DNA of 38,623 nucleotides from Lachnospira sp. (GCA_015057605.1 SVDX01000025.1:1-38623), one strand, 5' to 3'. Counted from the stretch's first letter, positions 22,804 to 32,797 are shown. Notes: generated by a model not told the origin, from the letters alone. Made by a program: numbers and translations.

Positions 22804-24132
22804 CTACTTTTGAAGGTTAGCAAATCTTGTATAATCTGGTAACCAAGCAAGCTCAACTGTGCCAATTGGGCCGTTTCTTTGCTTAGCTATTATAATCTCT
22901 GCAACGCCTTTTTTCTCGCTGTCTTTATTATAGTAATCATCTCTGTATATAAACATTACTACATCGGCATCCTGCTCAATAGCTCCTGATTCACGCAAAT
23001 CCGAAAGCATTGGTCTATGATCCTGTCTTTGTTCAACTGCACGGCTAAGCTGTGATAACGCAATAACCGGTGCATCTATCTCTCTTGCCAATGCCTTTAG
23101 CGAACGTGATATTTCTGATATTTCTTGTTGTCTTGAATCTGTTTTTGCATTACCTGTCATTAACTGTAGGTAGTCAATAATAACTAAGCCTAAATCATTT
23201 TCGAGCTTCATTTTACGGCATGCCGAACGAAGTTCATTAATTGAAATACCAGGAGTATCATTTATAATAAGCTTTGATTTTCCTATTTTGTCTGCTGTTT
23301 CTATAATGCTCATCATTTCATCTGGATTAAGATTACCTATACGAATCTTTTGTGAGTTAACACCCGAGTCTAAGGAGAAGAGACGTGTAACCAACTGCTC
23401 CTTTGACATTTCCAGACTGAATATTGCGGTTGTTATATTGCTTTTTAATACTGCATCCTGTGCAACATTTAAAACAAATGCTGTTTTACCCATTGATGGT
23501 CTCGCAGCAATGAGTACAAGGTCGGATTTTTGAAGTCCTGCAGTCTTTGTATCTAAATCTATAAAGCCCGTTGGAATACCTGTTACTGAGCTGTTAGAAT
23601 GTGTTGCACGCTCTATGTTATCAAGTACATTTACAACAATATTTTTAATTGGTGTAAAGTCCTGACCGCCTGTTCGCGACTTAACTACTTCAAATACTTT
23701 TTTCTCAGCATCTGCAAGTACTGTCTCTGCATCACCATTACTGTAACAATTATTATTGATATCTGTTGTAACAGCTATAAGCTTACGCAATATTGCCTTT
23801 TCTTTTACAATTTCAGCATACGCCTTTACATTTACTGTTGTTGGTACGCTCATTGCTATATTAGCCAAATACTGCATATCTGAAAGCTCGCCTGCTACAT
23901 TCTTATCCTTAAGTCTGCTCTGCAAGGTTACCAAATCTACAACCGCATTGTCATTGTATAGCTCTACCATTGTTTCAAATAATATTGAACAACCTTTGTT
24001 ATAAAAATCAGCCGCAGTAAGTATTTCCGAAGCAACAGTAATCGCATTGCGATCCGTAATCATTGAACCGATAACAGACTGCTCAGCTTCTAAATTATTG
24101 GGCATATTTCTTATAATTTCTTCCTGACTCAT
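22804..24132 (-). CDS. dnaB: Replicative DNA helicase
   Basis: A 442-residue hexameric helicase that unwinds DNA at the replication fork. The N-terminal DnaB domain (NNLEAEQSVIGSMITD) is followed by the RecA-like motor, with Walker A ARPSMGKTAF (Lys216) and Walker B-type LGLVIIDYLQLM. The C-terminal segment has SQLSRAVEQR and RESGAIEQDADVVMFIYRDDYY. The start is ATG at 24132, after AAAGGA; an upstream in-frame ATG at 24159 would overlap rplI. The gdpP-rplI-dnaB order matches Bacillus. No intein or other insertion is present. Confidence 0.97.
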   Translation of the reverse strand: MSQEEIIRNMPNNLEAEQSVIGSMITDRNAITVASEILTAADFYNKGCSILFETMVELYNDNAVVDLVTLQSRLKDKNVAGELSDMQYLANIAMSVPTTVNVKAYAEIVKEKAILRKLIAVTTDINNNCYSNGDAETVLADAEKKVFEVVKSRTGGQDFTPIKNIVVNVLDNIERATHSNSSVTGIPTGFIDLDTKTAGLQKSDLVLIAARPSMGKTAFVLNVAQDAVLKSNITTAIFSLEMSKEQLVTRLFSLDSGVNSQKIRIGNLNPDEMMSIIETADKIGKSKLIINDTPGISINELRSACRKMKLENDLGLVIIDYLQLMTGNAKTDSRQQEISEISRSLKALAREIDAPVIALSQLSRAVEQRQDHRPMLSDLRESGAIEQDADVVMFIYRDDYYNKDSEKKGVAEIIIAKQRNGPIGTVELAWLPDYTRFANLQK

Positions 24133-24145
24133 AATAAATGTTCCT

Positions 24146-24595
24146 TTACTTTGTCTCAACTACCTTAACTGTAAGTTTAGCTGTCACCTCTCTATGAACC
24201 TTCACACTGATAATATGTGTTCCTAATGTCTTTATTGGCTCATCAAGCTGCATTTTTTTCTTATCGATTTCGAAACCTAACTGTTTCTTTGCTTCTAGTG
24301 CAATTTCCTTTGTAGAAATAGAACCAAATAATTTGCCATTTTCACCAGTCTTTAAACCTACTGTTACTGGCTTTTCTTCTATCTTAGCTGCAAATACCTT
24401 TGCATCCTCTAATTGTTGCTTTGCAATCTTGTCTGCATTAGCCTTTTGAAGCTTCAAATCATTGATATTCTTATTATTAGCCTCTACACCTAACTTCTTT
24501 GGTAAAATGAAGTTTCTTGCATAGCCTTCATTTACCTTTACTATTTCACCTTTTTTACCTAAGCTTTTAACGTCTTGTAGTAAAATAATCTCCAT
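24146..24595 (-). CDS. rplI: 50S ribosomal protein L9
   Basis: A 149-residue two-domain ribosomal protein. It has the conserved N-terminal domain [17 protein letters not shown] and [18 protein letters not shown], a long connecting helix (about residues 40-75) and a C-terminal domain with [13 protein letters not shown]. Start: ATG at 24595 with AGGAAG upstream; a GTG three codons earlier is in frame but overlaps the ribosome binding site. It begins 12 bases after the gdpP stop codon. Confidence 0.97.
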   Translation of the reverse strand: MEIILLQDVKSLGKKGEIVKVNEGYARNFILPKKLGVEANNKNINDLKLQKANADKIAKQQLEDAKVFAAKIEEKPVTVGLKTGENGKLFGSISTKEIALEAKKQLGFEIDKKKMQLDEPIKTLGTHIISVKVHREVTAKLTVKVVETK

Positions 24596-24607
24596 TATTA
24601 ACACTTC

Positions 24608-26653
24608 CTAAATTTCATTATTTTCTAACATTGAATCAATTGTTTCACGAATAATTGCAACCGCCTGTTCCATATCGCATTCTTTAAGCTGTGCACCGGC
24701 AATGTTCATATGACCGCCGCCACCAAGCTTTTCCATAACCAATTGAACATTTACATCATCAATTGAACGTGCACTGATATATATAACTCCATTGTATTCA
24801 GTAAGTACAAATGAAGCCTTTATGTTGCTAATATCAAGTAACTCATTAGCTGCCTGTGCTCCAACAATTGTAGGGCTTTCAAGTCCAGCACTTGGACACG
24901 AAGATATTGCAAAATGTGTCTTATATACTTCTGCTCTTCTAACAGCTTCAGCTCTTGCCTTATATTCGCTCATATCATTTCTTAAGAGTTTTCTTACTCT
25001 TGTTATATCAGCGCCATTTCTTCTAAGATAAGCTGCTGCCTCAAATGTTCTTACACCTGCTTTATTAATAAAGTTATTAGTATCAATAACAATACCTGCA
25101 TACAAAGCATCTGCTTCAAGAGGCTTTAACTTAATTCCCTCCTGAATATATTGTAATATCTCAGCTACCATTTCACATGCCGATGATGCAAATGGTTCTA
25201 TATAAGAAAGCTCTGCGTTATCAATTGTATCGCTACCCTGTCTGTGGTGGTCTAATACTACAACCTTGCTACACATTTGCAATAATTCGGGGCACTCTGT
25301 TATAGATGGCTTATTTACATCTACAACTACCAAAACAGTATTAACATCTACCGCATTTTGCGCTTCCTCACATGTTAATAGCATGTCCTTGTCATAATCT
25401 GGATTGTTGATAAACTGCTCTAATACTGGTCTTACACTTGTAGTAATTTCATTAATTACAATGTGAGCCTTCTTATTAAGTGCCTTTGCCGCACGACAAA
25501 TACCTACTGCCGAACCAAATGAGTCTACATCACCAATCTTATGACCCATTACAAGCACCTTATCGCTTGAATCCATAATTTCCTTAAGACTTTGTGCTTT
25601 TACTCTTGCTTTAACTCTTGTATTCTTCTCTACCTGTTGGCTCTTACCACCAAAGTAGTTGATTGTATCTCTATCTCTTACTACAACCTGATCACCACCA
25701 CGTCCTAGAGCAAGCTCTATTGCTGCACGTGATAATTCATAGTTTTTAGCGTAGCTTCCGCCATTAGCACCAACGCCGACACTTATTGTCACCGACATAT
25801 CGTTACCAATGCTTATTGACTTAACCTCATCAAGTACACTAAATCTTTCCTGCTGAAGCTGTTCAAGATATTTATATCTAAATACTGCAAGATATTTGTC
25901 CTTTTCAAGCTTCTTTACTATACCTTCACCTGAAGAAATACATTTGTTAACTCTTCTGTCAACAAGGCTAACAAGAACTGAACGTCTTACTTCATCAATA
26001 CTTTCTAAAGCTTCCTCGTAATTATCAATATATATTAGCGCTGTTACAAAGCCTTCGTCATGAATCTCTTGAATATATCTGTTGATATCCGTCTCATCAA
26101 ACATATAGAGCGCTACAAGCATCTGGTCTTGTTCGGTGCTCTCAAACAAATCATTGTGATTAATAAGAGAATTAATATCTACTCTCTTTAATTCTATTCT
26201 AAAATCTCTTTCACCATATTTAATCTCAACCTGAGTCATTTCGTTATCTATAGGCATATCATCTGTATCAATTCCTACAAATAACTCTGATATATGCTTA
26301 TCCTTAATCTTATCCTTAAGACATAAATCATTAAATCTTGTATTGCCCCACAGCACATTGCCATCTCTGTCCAATAGAGCATATGGTATCGTAAGCTCTG
26401 ATAAAATCTGCTTCTGCACTTGCGAATATCCAATAGAGAAATCAATTAGCGATTCCAATATCATTGGATTGATATGTACCATAAGTACGATAACAATAAC
26501 GGCATACACAACCATAAATGCAGTCATAATCATTGCAGGTTTTAGCGCAATAAAATACATAGCGATTGTCATTACTAAGAATAACACGCCAAAGTATATA
26601 GGCCACTGCATATATGTTTTAAGTTTTCCCTTTAATTTAATTGGTGCTTTCAT
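24608..26653 (-). CDS. gdpP: Cyclic-di-AMP phosphodiesterase GdpP
   Basis: A 681-residue membrane protein that hydrolyses cyclic di-AMP. Two N-terminal membrane helices (about residues 15-65) precede a PAS domain (~80-160) and a degenerate GGDEF domain (~205-330; SVTISVGVGANGG with no GGDEF motif). The DHH/DHHA1 phosphodiesterase follows: MGHKIGDVDSFG, VVVDVNKP, VVLDHHRQ and GGGGHMNIAGAQ. The preferred start is ATG at 26653, with GGAG six bases upstream; an ATG at 26665 has no site of its own. The order gdpP, rplI, dnaB matches the Bacillus yybT region. Confidence 0.95.
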   Translation of the reverse strand: MKAPIKLKGKLKTYMQWPIYFGVLFLVMTIAMYFIALKPAMIMTAFMVVYAVIVIVLMVHINPMILESLIDFSIGYSQVQKQILSELTIPYALLDRDGNVLWGNTRFNDLCLKDKIKDKHISELFVGIDTDDMPIDNEMTQVEIKYGERDFRIELKRVDINSLINHNDLFESTEQDQMLVALYMFDETDINRYIQEIHDEGFVTALIYIDNYEEALESIDEVRRSVLVSLVDRRVNKCISSGEGIVKKLEKDKYLAVFRYKYLEQLQQERFSVLDEVKSISIGNDMSVTISVGVGANGGSYAKNYELSRAAIELALGRGGDQVVVRDRDTINYFGGKSQQVEKNTRVKARVKAQSLKEIMDSSDKVLVMGHKIGDVDSFGSAVGICRAAKALNKKAHIVINEITTSVRPVLEQFINNPDYDKDMLLTCEEAQNAVDVNTVLVVVDVNKPSITECPELLQMCSKVVVLDHHRQGSDTIDNAELSYIEPFASSACEMVAEILQYIQEGIKLKPLEADALYAGIVIDTNNFINKAGVRTFEAAAYLRRNGADITRVRKLLRNDMSEYKARAEAVRRAEVYKTHFAISSCPSAGLESPTIVGAQAANELLDISNIKASFVLTEYNGVIYISARSIDDVNVQLVMEKLGGGGHMNIAGAQLKECDMEQAVAIIRETIDSMLENNEI

Positions 26654-26740
26654 ATCCTTCTCCATTCTATAGACAAATCAATACACTCCATAATATTATA
26701 ACATTATATTTTAATTATTAAAAGTACTTTTTTTGTAGAA

Positions 26741-26774
26741 CAAAATGTGGCTGTGCAATCGTCTGCACAGCCAC
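26741..26774 (-). terminator. Terminator of the LCP-protein gene
   Basis: On the minus strand, GTGGCTGTGCA and TGCACAGCCAC form an 11-bp stem with a six-base loop (26747-26774), then ATTTTGTTC. The T-run is short, so termination may be partial. Confidence 0.7.
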
Positions 26775-26779
26775 TATAA

Positions 26780-27889
26780 TTATTTATTAAGTGTTTCTAC
26801 GTATTTGTTGTAGTTTGGTTCAAAATCAATACCTACATTACTTTGTCTGTCTATTATAAGCTCTCTATAGGTTCCGTCAATAGGAAGTCTTAGAGTTTCT
26901 ACATTATATTTTAGATATGATAACGCATTTGATGCGTGTCCTAATATCTCTTTTGAACTCATATCTGTTCTGACAAGTGGTAATACCTTTGTAAGAAGCT
27001 CATCCATTGTTGATAAATCTGAGGTTTTAGCCTTCTCAAACAACGAAAGAAGTACCTTTCTTTGTCTTTCAGTTCTTTCAAAATCGTTGCCTATATATCT
27101 TATTCTTGAGTACGCCAACGCCTGAACACCTGAAAGATGCATATTACCTGTAAAGGATTCATCAATTAAATGATCATTTATATCCTTACCCATAATATCA
27201 CAAATCTCTCTTGCATACATATTGATGTAGTATGGCTCACCCTTTTTAAGATTAATATCTACACCACCAAGGATATCAATACCATCTACAAATCCTGTGA
27301 AATTAACAACTACATACTTATCTATTTTAATTCTAAAATTTGCTTGAATAGTGCTTATAAGGAATTTACCACCCCCTGCAAGATATGCCATATTAAGCTT
27401 ACCGTACTGAACCTTTCTGCCACCAATTGTAAGCTCTGTAGGATATTTTACATAAGTATCTCTCATAACAGAGGTTAATAAAATCTTCTTTGTATCCTTT
27501 TTAATAGATACGATAATCATTGAGTCTGAATTACCTGCAAATGAATTAGGATCTCTTGTATCTGTTCCTATAAGTAAAATATTTTCTACATTAGGGTCAC
27601 TGTAATATTTGCTTTCATCTAATGTAAATATTTTATTAATAGAGTCCTCTTGTTCAACAACTTCTTCTTTTTCTGTGTCCGGTGCACTTGCTGTCTCTTC
27701 TTGCGGAACCGTAACCTGTTCTATTGGAATATCTATAAGTGTAGCGCTTTGCTGGGTATCATAGTCTATATATCCTAAATACTGTTTTACCTTAAGAGCT
27801 GCCACAATACCTATAATAAGTACAATAATTAAAATAACTGCTAATACTATAAGTGAAATTTTAGCCTTTTTTGAAAGTGGCTTTTTCAT
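26780..27889 (-). CDS. LytR-CpsA-Psr (LCP) family protein
   Basis: A 369-residue type II membrane protein that should attach glycopolymers to peptidoglycan. It has a short basic cytoplasmic tail, one membrane helix (residues ~11-32) and an acidic extracellular spacer (~58-90, rich in Glu). The LCP domain contains ENILLIGTDTRD, SVMRDTYVKYP, GKLNMAYLAGG, VNFTGFVDGIDILGGV and YSRIRYIGNDFERTERQR. The conserved Asp and Arg residues for the polyprenyl-phosphate substrate are present. It begins 16 bases after the AraC-type regulator, so the two may be co-transcribed. Which polymer it transfers is unknown. Confidence 0.93.
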   Translation of the reverse strand: MKKPLSKKAKISLIVLAVILIIVLIIGIVAALKVKQYLGYIDYDTQQSATLIDIPIEQVTVPQEETASAPDTEKEEVVEQEDSINKIFTLDESKYYSDPNVENILLIGTDTRDPNSFAGNSDSMIIVSIKKDTKKILLTSVMRDTYVKYPTELTIGGRKVQYGKLNMAYLAGGGKFLISTIQANFRIKIDKYVVVNFTGFVDGIDILGGVDINLKKGEPYYINMYAREICDIMGKDINDHLIDESFTGNMHLSGVQALAYSRIRYIGNDFERTERQRKVLLSLFEKAKTSDLSTMDELLTKVLPLVRTDMSSKEILGHASNALSYLKYNVETLRLPIDGTYRELIIDRQSNVGIDFEPNYNKYVETLNK

Positions 27890-27905
27890 TTTCTATAATC
27901 TCCTT

Positions 27906-28757
27906 TCATAATGCTCCCGCATTCTTACGATATTTGTATGGTGAAACGCCTTTTGCTTTTTTAAATGCATCGCCAAAATAATTGCTATCACTAAATCCGC
28001 AATCAAGTGCAATATCCGTGATTTTGTCATTTGTCATCAATAATCTATCACTTGCCGCCTTAAGTCTTACACTTATAAGATATTCCTTAAAACCAAAGCC
28101 CGTAACCGCCTTAAATCGCTTTGAGAAATATGATTTGCTCATACAGAACTTATCTGCAATCATATCAAGCGTAATATTAGTGCTATAATTATTGAATATG
28201 TATTCTACTGCATCTGCAATAATCTTATCCTCTTCATCTAAAACAAGATTACCTACCTCACCGGACTTTTGACATCTATATATAAATGCCAGAATTTCCA
28301 GCAAATAGCTTCTGCTTAATACTTTTGATACGTCATCAATACCTTCTTGTTCATAGAGCATTTTTTTCAATAGCTCCTCAATATATTCTCTTTTTGATGT
28401 AGGTACCTTTATGTGTCTTTTCTCTAAAAACTCTTTAGCTGCCTCTTCTCCAATAGACTCAAAGAATGGCTGCATAGCTTCCTTAGATACATATAAACCA
28501 ATCCAATCAATGGTACACATATGATTTTCAACATGATTACCTCTGTGTAATTCACTTGCCGAAATAACTATAAAATCGCCCTTGTCCATCGTATAAATCG
28601 CATCATTAACCGTCATGGCACGCTTGCCACTAAGCAAATACCCGATTTCATAATATGGGTGGAAATGCGCTATCTGTGGTGGAACATTAATTCCACGACG
28701 CACCTTTTCGATACAGATACCATTTTCATCATTACTTACAACTCTGACAACCGCCAT
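27906..28757 (-). CDS. AraC-family regulator with cupin sensor domain
   Basis: A 283-residue regulator. The N-terminal half has a cupin fold (PPQIAHFHPYYEIGYLLSG, DKGDFIVISASELHRG) for sensing a small ligand. The C-terminal ~100 residues hold the two helix-turn-helix units of AraC proteins (TLDMIADKFCMSKSYFSKRF and ITDIALDCGFSDSNYFGDAF, then GVSPYKYRK). The frame is open to a TTG at 28796, but ATG at 28757 has GGAG six bases upstream and is the better start. It is divergent from the MATE pump gene, which is a likely target. The ligand is unknown; family members often respond to sugars. Confidence 0.9.
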   Translation of the reverse strand: MAVVRVVSNDENGICIEKVRRGINVPPQIAHFHPYYEIGYLLSGKRAMTVNDAIYTMDKGDFIVISASELHRGNHVENHMCTIDWIGLYVSKEAMQPFFESIGEEAAKEFLEKRHIKVPTSKREYIEELLKKMLYEQEGIDDVSKVLSRSYLLEILAFIYRCQKSGEVGNLVLDEEDKIIADAVEYIFNNYSTNITLDMIADKFCMSKSYFSKRFKAVTGFGFKEYLISVRLKAASDRLLMTNDKITDIALDCGFSDSNYFGDAFKKAKGVSPYKYRKNAGAL

Positions 28758-28923
28758 ACCATTCTCCATTCTACTACATATATTTTCTAATTTCAATTGT
28801 TACATATTTATTTCAAAAATGCAACAAATATTCTGTATTTTTTTTAATATCAAGTCGTTAATATGTAGTAATTACAGTTTTTATCAATTATATTTATTTT
28901 AGTATATAATAAGGAGAAATGTT

Positions 28924-30303
28924 ATGAAGAAGAATAATTCGCAACTTATACTTAATGGTAGTCTTTTAAAAGCTTTATTTACATTGGCCATACCTATAGT
29001 ATTAAACAGTTTTATTCAAACTATGTATAATTTAACCGATTCATATTGGCTTGGTAAATTAGGCGAAGCAAATCAGGCCGCTATTACCATGGTTTCACCA
29101 ATACAAAATATTATCGTAAGCTTTGGTACAGGTATTACCGTGGCCGGCGCAGTTCTAATTGCACAATATATAGGTGCTAATGAAATTAATGAAGCAAAAA
29201 AAATGGCAACTCATATATTAGTTTGCGCACTTGCATTTGCCATTATCTGTTCAGCCCTATGCTTTATTTCGACTCCATTTATCGTTGAATGGCTTGGTGG
29301 TGCAAGCGAAGTAAAAAAGCTTGGAATTACATACCTTCGAATTGTAGTATTAGACATACCTTTCCTCTTTATGATAAATATTTATATTGCAATTAATCAG
29401 GCACAGGGAAATACCCTAAAGCCTATGCTTGTTAACCTAAGCGGTGTAATCATCAATATGATACTTGATCCACTTCTTATGTTTGGCTTTAATCTTGGTA
29501 TATCCGGTGCCGCATTAGCTACACTATTTTCAAAGGTACCATGTGCTATAATAGCAGCAATTGCCCTCTTTAATAAAAATAACTTTATAAAAATAAGTCT
29601 TAAGGGCTTTAGATTTGAAAAAAGCAAGGTTAAATCAATTATTTCCGTAGGTCTTCCTACTGCCATTGGTGGAAGTACTATGCAATTTGGTTTCCTTCTT
29701 ATGAGTAAAAATGTTGTTAAATATGGTACAGTAGCAACCGCAGCTTACGGTATTGGAAACAGAGTAAATGGTCTTATCTCGCTTCCATCTAATGCTATGG
29801 GTTCTGCAGTAGGAACAATCGTTGCTCAAAATATAGGTGCCAACCAATACGAGCGTGCAGAAAAAGCTTATAAGCTCTCAAGAAACATATCGGTTATGTT
29901 CCTATTTATTGGAGGTCTTATATTATCAAACCTAAAGGTGTCAGCAGCTATAGTTTCTATATTCTCCGACAACCCAGAGGTTGTAAGCTTTGCCGCGGAT
30001 TTCCTTATGGTAATGGCCATTTGCAGTTGGACTAATGGCGTACACAACTCAACAAATGGTTTATTCAATGGTTCTGGCCATACTATGATAACTATGGTAA
30101 TCGATGCCTCAAGAATGTGGGTATTCCGTTTCCTAACATTATATATATGCGAAAATATATTTCATATGTATCTATCAAGTATCTGGTACTCAGTTGTAGT
30201 AAGTAATGCAATCTCCGCATTGATATTATGGATACTTTATAAAACAGGCATTTGGAAAAAACGTGTAATTAAAATAGATAAACAAAGCGAAAAAAATGCA
30301 TAG
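28924..30303 (+). CDS. MATE-family efflux transporter
   Basis: A 459-residue inner-membrane protein with about twelve hydrophobic segments in two related halves. Typical MATE sequence is present: FTLAIPIVLNSFIQTMYNLT with DSYWLGKLG, GTGITVAGAVLIAQYIGA and, in the second half, GLPTAIGGSTMQFGF and VGTIVAQNIGANQYERA. Such proteins export drugs or metabolites using a sodium or proton gradient. It is transcribed divergently from the AraC-type regulator, suggesting local control. AAGGAG precedes the ATG. Its last codons lie inside the shared terminator hairpin. The substrate is not predictable. Confidence 0.94.
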   Translation: MKKNNSQLILNGSLLKALFTLAIPIVLNSFIQTMYNLTDSYWLGKLGEANQAAITMVSPIQNIIVSFGTGITVAGAVLIAQYIGANEINEAKKMATHILVCALAFAIICSALCFISTPFIVEWLGGASEVKKLGITYLRIVVLDIPFLFMINIYIAINQAQGNTLKPMLVNLSGVIINMILDPLLMFGFNLGISGAALATLFSKVPCAIIAAIALFNKNNFIKISLKGFRFEKSKVKSIISVGLPTAIGGSTMQFGFLLMSKNVVKYGTVATAAYGIGNRVNGLISLPSNAMGSAVGTIVAQNIGANQYERAEKAYKLSRNISVMFLFIGGLILSNLKVSAAIVSIFSDNPEVVSFAADFLMVMAICSWTNGVHNSTNGLFNGSGHTMITMVIDASRMWVFRFLTLYICENIFHMYLSSIWYSVVVSNAISALILWILYKTGIWKKRVIKIDKQSEKNA

Positions 30304-30323
30304 CAGTCGGCTATGCATTTTTT
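30291..30323. terminator. Bidirectional terminator containing both stop codons
   Basis: AAAATGCATAGC (30293-30304) and GCTATGCATTTT (30310-30321) pair across an AGTCG loop, with A/T runs on both sides. The stop codons of the converging MATE and membrane-protein genes are both inside the stem. Confidence 0.88.
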
Positions 30324-31180
30324 AATATATTCACTACTTTATCAATCATCGTAGAACGAATTTTTATGTTGTATTCTTTTCCTCTTTGAGTATTTATGAT
30401 AAGTCTGTCAATCTTTTCCTTATGAACATCTATAATATCCTCTTTTGCAAGCATTCTAAAATTAGAACCAATTAAAAATGCAATATATTTCTCTCCGATA
30501 AGTATATTTCCATAGGCCTGACCTTTATCTAAATCATTCGTTAAATCCTCTGAAGTAATTCCACGCTCTTTAAGCTGTTTGGTTACTCTTTTTTGAGAAG
30601 CTCCGCTAAATATATAGCTTGTTGTACCAATAATCCATATAATTACAATAATAGAGACAATCAAGGCTAAGTAATCCCAACCTGACATATACGCAGTTTT
30701 GTAATAATAGTATAAAACCTTATCGCTATCTGCGTAATCTAAATCCTCTAATGACTCTTTATATAATGCCTTTATACTGTCATCCATTTCTTCCATACGG
30801 CCGTTTAACTTAATTGGAGTTTCTATAACCTCTTTATTTGAAGTAGCTCTAAAATGCAATTTGGCATGCTCATAATGTTCCTTAGGGATATATACTGCCA
30901 TTAAATACGACTCTTCGCCCTCTTTAGGATAAGGAATTATGCAATAGCAGCCTCTTCCATCCTTAACTTCGGCAAAATTAGCGTATATTTCATTAACCTC
31001 CAACTCAAGATACATCCCATCCTTAATATCACTAACGGCTATTGTAGACATATCAATGTGTGGTATGAAACTTAGTATCTCAAAGCCCGTAAATATCATA
31101 AAAGACACACTAAATAGAACTAATAACAGCATTCCGGCTATATATTTTTTAAATGCTAAAATCTTAAATTTTTTTATCAT
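30311..31180 (-). CDS. Two-helix membrane protein of unknown function
   Basis: A 289-residue protein with an N-terminal membrane helix (residues ~13-38), an extracytoplasmic region of about 130 residues and a second helix (~172-194). A cytoplasmic C-terminal domain of about 90 residues follows (VTKQLKERGITSEDLTNDL ... GEKYIAFLIG). The outer part contains DGRGCYCIIPYPKEGEESY. I do not recognise a characterised family. It begins 14 bases after rsmI with a strong AAGGAG site, so it is the last gene of the housekeeping operon, but nothing in it suggests a link to rRNA modification. Confidence 0.75.
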   Translation of the reverse strand: MIKKFKILAFKKYIAGMLLLVLFSVSFMIFTGFEILSFIPHIDMSTIAVSDIKDGMYLELEVNEIYANFAEVKDGRGCYCIIPYPKEGEESYLMAVYIPKEHYEHAKLHFRATSNKEVIETPIKLNGRMEEMDDSIKALYKESLEDLDYADSDKVLYYYYKTAYMSGWDYLALIVSIIVIIWIIGTTSYIFSGASQKRVTKQLKERGITSEDLTNDLDKGQAYGNILIGEKYIAFLIGSNFRMLAKEDIIDVHKEKIDRLIINTQRGKEYNIKIRSTMIDKVVNILKNA

Positions 31181-31194
31181 TTAAATTCTCCTTT

Positions 31195-32043
31195 CTACTT
31201 AGCTTTAACTATCGAATATACATCTCTTTTGGAAATTCCTCTGTCCTTTGCAACCATTTTCATTGCTTCTTTTTCATCAATTCCCTTTTGAATATATAAC
31301 TTAAAATGTTCTTCTATGCCAATATTTTCCCATTTTTCATGTTCTTCTTTTGAAAGCTCTGTTCTTGATTTGCCCTCAAGCACCAAAACATATTCGCCCT
31401 TAGGCTCATTTATTTCATAATAGTCTATTGCTTCTTTTAAAGTTAAACGATTAACATCCTCATGCTTTTTAGTAAGCTCCTTACACACTGATATAGCACG
31501 TTCTTCACCTAAATACTCTAACAGCTCCTGTAATGTCTTTAAAAGACGATGTGGAGCCTCATAAAGTATAATCGTTCTTGTTTCATTTGTAAGCTCGCTA
31601 AGAATTTCTCTTCTTTCCTTTTTATCTGAAGGTAAAAATGCTTCAAATGCGAATCTTCTTGTAGCCTTCCCCGAAATAGTAAGCGCCGTTACACATGCTG
31701 CCGGACCTGGAAGTGAAGTCACCTTAATTCCTGCCTCATAGCATTGCTTTACAAGTTCCTCTCCAGGATCAGATATACCTGGGGTTCCTGCGTCTGTTAT
31801 AACTGCTATATTTAAACCTTCCTTAAGCTTCTCGACTAAATACTTTGCCTTATCAATCTTATTAAATTCATGATAGCTTGTCATAGGAGTCTTAATTTCA
31901 TAGTGATTTAAAAGCTTAATACTGTGTCTTGTATCTTCTGCAGCAATCAAATCCACTTCCTTTAATTTATTAAGTACTCTTATAGTTATATCTTCAAGAT
32001 TACCAATTGGTGTGGCACATAAAAACAATTCACCAAAACTCAT
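31195..32043 (-). CDS. rsmI: 16S rRNA (cytidine-1402-2'-O)-methyltransferase
   Basis: A 282-residue tetrapyrrole-methylase-fold enzyme that 2'-O-methylates C1402 of 16S rRNA using S-adenosylmethionine. Motifs: LFLCATPIGNLEDITIR at the start, AAEDTRHSIKLL, ITDAGTPGISDPGEEL, LPGPAACVTALTISG and LYEAPHRLLKTLQEL. The C-terminal RsmI helix-turn-helix region is present (EAMKMVAKDRGISKRDVY). It lies 16 bases after the trmN6-like gene, the yabB-rsmI order of Bacillus. Confidence 0.96.
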   Translation of the reverse strand: MSFGELFLCATPIGNLEDITIRVLNKLKEVDLIAAEDTRHSIKLLNHYEIKTPMTSYHEFNKIDKAKYLVEKLKEGLNIAVITDAGTPGISDPGEELVKQCYEAGIKVTSLPGPAACVTALTISGKATRRFAFEAFLPSDKKERREILSELTNETRTIILYEAPHRLLKTLQELLEYLGEERAISVCKELTKKHEDVNRLTLKEAIDYYEINEPKGEYVLVLEGKSRTELSKEEHEKWENIGIEEHFKLYIQKGIDEKEAMKMVAKDRGISKRDVYSIVKAK

Positions 32044-32059
32044 ATTTTACCTCAAATTC

Positions 32060-32797
32060 CTAAGCCTGATATAAATCATAAACTTCTTTGGTATATTTAC
32101 CCTGCTCTTCATATATAATCAACGGTTCCATTACCTTTACCATTGAATTAGCACCCTTAACAGCCTCAATAAGAATCATATTTGCTTCTTTATCCTTAAA
32201 TGGGTACACTAATCTTACACGCTTAGGCTCTAATTTATATTTCGTAAGCGTACTAAATATTTCTATCATACGATGTGGTCTGTGCACCATAAAGAAATGT
32301 CCATTAACCTTTAAAAGCTTTGATGCTTCTCTTGCTAAATCATCCAGTGTACACAATATCTCATGTCTTGCAATCGCCTTAACATCTTGCGGATTCTTCA
32401 ATCCGTGATTTTCATTCATATATGGCGGATTAGATGTTACCACATCAAAGGTAGCCGCACCAAATATTGATGATGCCTCCTTTATATCACCCTGTACTAT
32501 ATTAATTTTGTCATTAAGTCCATTATATTCAACACTTCTTTTAGCCAAGTCCACACTAATATCCTGTATTTCAAGACCTATTATATGTTTAGCATTAGTT
32601 CTTGCCTCAAGCAGTATTGGAATTATTCCATTACCACAGCCTAAATCTATACATTTATCCTCTTCATTTGCCTTAGCAAATGCAGCCAAAAGCACAGAAT
32701 CCATTCCAAAGCAAAATGCATTTTTATTTTGAATAAGCTTATACCCTTTACGTCCAAGATCATCTAATCTTTCATCACAATTTAAATTAATTGTCAT
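32060..32797 (-). CDS. trmN6: tRNA1(Val) A37 N6-methyltransferase-like (YabB/TrmN6)
   Basis: A 245-residue Rossmann-fold methyltransferase. Motif I is CIDLGCGNGIIPILL, the acidic end of strand 2 is IIGLEIQ, and the catalytic NPPY motif is SNPPYMNENHG, typical of N6-adenine methylation. The closest characterised relative is TrmN6, which modifies A37 of tRNA-Val; substrate in this organism is inferred. It overlaps the end of the ricT gene by 11 bases, suggesting coupled translation, and precedes rsmI. Confidence 0.9.
   Translation of the reverse strand: MTINLNCDERLDDLGRKGYKLIQNKNAFCFGMDSVLLAAFAKANEEDKCIDLGCGNGIIPILLEARTNAKHIIGLEIQDISVDLAKRSVEYNGLNDKINIVQGDIKEASSIFGAATFDVVTSNPPYMNENHGLKNPQDVKAIARHEILCTLDDLAREASKLLKVNGHFFMVHRPHRMIEIFSTLTKYKLEPKRVRLVYPFKDKEANMILIEAVKGANSMVKVMEPLIIYEEQGKYTKEVYDLYQA

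Noticed and set aside
28905-28910. TATAAT just before the MATE gene as its promoter -10
   Set aside because: Transcription from it would start near 28917, after the AAGGAG site, and no -35 is visible; likely a chance AT-rich match.
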